A stretch of 6,469 nt of DNA, taken from NCBI GenBank assembly GCA_026014515.1, contig JAOZIG010000194.1, positions 1-6,469 of the forward strand. Direction: 5' to 3'. The notes beneath the pieces are model-generated. The model worked only from the letters and a program-made list of their open reading frames with translations. It searched no databases and was not told the DNA's origin. This stretch comes from Candidatus Bathyarchaeota archaeon (GTDB lineage Archaea; Thermoproteota; Bathyarchaeia; TCS64). A program made the translations under genes and the position numbers. Of the stretch, positions 5,953-6,469 are shown one piece after another; position 1 is the stretch's first letter; each line of letters starts with the position of its first letter.

Positions 5953-6469
5953 TATACAAAACCATCACACAGCTATCAGAAGCCCTAAGAAACGGGGAAA
6001 CAACGCCAACAGAACTCACAGAAACCAGCATTCAATGTCTCAAAGAACATGGCCCTACCCTCAACTGTGTAGTAACCATAACCGAGAAAAGAGCCTATAA
6101 ACAAGCAAAACGAGCCGAAGAAGAACTACGATCAGGTAAAAACAGGGGACCACTCCATGGAATCCCATGGGGCGCAAAAGACCTGCTAGCAACATCAGGG
6201 GGCATCCCCACAACATGGGGAGCGTACCCCCTCCGAGAACAACGATTTGACTATGATGCAACTGTTGTTAAGAAGCTTGAGGAGGCGGGTTCTGTGCTTG
6301 TGGCTAAACTTGCAATGATTGAACTGGCGGGGGGAATGGGGTATAGGCAGCCAAACGCCAGCTTTACAGGACCATGCGCCACCCCCTGGAGCCTTAAACA
6401 CTGGAGCGGTGGAAGCAGCAGTGGCTCAGGGTCAGCGGTCTCAGCTGGACTTGTCCCTTTCGCTATTGG
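5949..6469 (+). CDS. Amidase-signature family enzyme (GatA/AtzE-like), C-terminus beyond window
   Basis: This enzyme hydrolyses an amide bond, or transfers the released ammonia, with a Ser-cisSer-Lys triad. The first 173 residues are visible. The catalytic lysine is K77 in GIPWGAKD. The family glycine-serine motif is at 154-160 (GGSSSGS), whose first serine, S156, should be the cis-Ser. The nucleophilic serine, about 24 residues further on, lies just past the window edge. Other matching blocks are DATVVKKLEEAG (103-114) and SAVSAGLVPFAI (162-173). GGSSSGS differs from the GatA consensus GGSSGGS. Together with GIPWGAKDLLAT and QPNASFTGP, it points to a stand-alone amidase subfamily rather than true GatA; this is judged from memory. 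The start ATG overlaps the stop of the small-subunit gene by four bases, so translation is probably coupled and a complex with that protein is likely. The substrate cannot be told from the sequence. Confidence 0.88.
   Translation, partial: MIYKTITQLSEALRNGETTPTELTETSIQCLKEHGPTLNCVVTITEKRAYKQAKRAEEELRSGKNRGPLHGIPWGAKDLLATSGGIPTTWGAYPLREQRFDYDATVVKKLEEAGSVLVAKLAMIELAGGMGYRQPNASFTGPCATPWSLKHWSGGSSSGSGSAVSAGLVPFAI

Noticed and set aside
6061..6401. Two minus-strand frames of 66 and 68 codons opposite the amidase
   Set aside because: They lie fully within the conserved amidase catalytic core on the other strand and show no domain features.
1..6469. tRNA, rRNA, CRISPR array, insertion sequence or integrase
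   Set aside because: No cloverleaf, regularly spaced repeats, terminal inverted repeats or transposase motifs were found; the gaps are under about 100 bp and accounted for by promoters.

Overview
The window looks archaeal. Start codons are mostly not preceded by a Shine-Dalgarno sequence. TATA-box-like hexamers sit about 25 bp upstream of starts, the signature of leaderless transcripts. The response regulator carries a cysteine-rich zinc-ribbon output module of a kind known mainly from archaea. GC content is intermediate by eye. I cannot name the lineage; a TACK, Asgard or related mesophilic archaeon would fit. No RNA gene, CRISPR array, insertion sequence or integrase was found, and no gap between genes exceeds about 100 bp.

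Left part (1-2561): copper homeostasis. A P1B-type copper/silver ATPase (CopA type, two N-terminal heavy-metal domains) runs on the minus strand and leaves the window before its last two membrane helices. Divergent from it on the plus strand is a small CopZ-like heavy-metal-binding chaperone. Their 83-bp gap has a mirrored pair of TATA boxes (TATAAAC-N11-GTTTATA). A 16-bp near-palindrome is centred on the ATPase GTG start, where a repressor could act. The chaperone's full domain has no canonical start codon in frame: an AAG stands where an ATG is expected, just after a good ribosome binding site.

Middle (2563-5703): a soluble two-component pair on the minus strand. The upstream gene is a hybrid histidine kinase with order REC-GAF-PAS-HisKA-HATPase. 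The downstream gene is a response regulator whose receiver is followed by an eight-cysteine metal-binding module and a C-terminal coiled coil, with no visible DNA-binding domain. The pair probably forms a cytoplasmic phosphorelay with a protein-level output. The regulator's stop codon lies one base from that of the converging chaperone gene.

Right part (5752-6469): a two-gene plus-strand operon with an ATGA overlap. A 66-aa GatC/AtzG-like small subunit precedes an amidase-signature enzyme, which is cut by the window end just before its nucleophilic serine.

Across all genes, on both strands, the plus strand alternates between stretches rich in G+T and stretches rich in A+C, switching every few hundred bases even inside one gene. 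This composition pattern is the least explained property of the window. I see no clearly new defence, mobile or biosynthetic system. The best leads are the zinc-ribbon output regulator with its kinase, the copper-gene divergent control region with the start-less chaperone, and the composition blocks.
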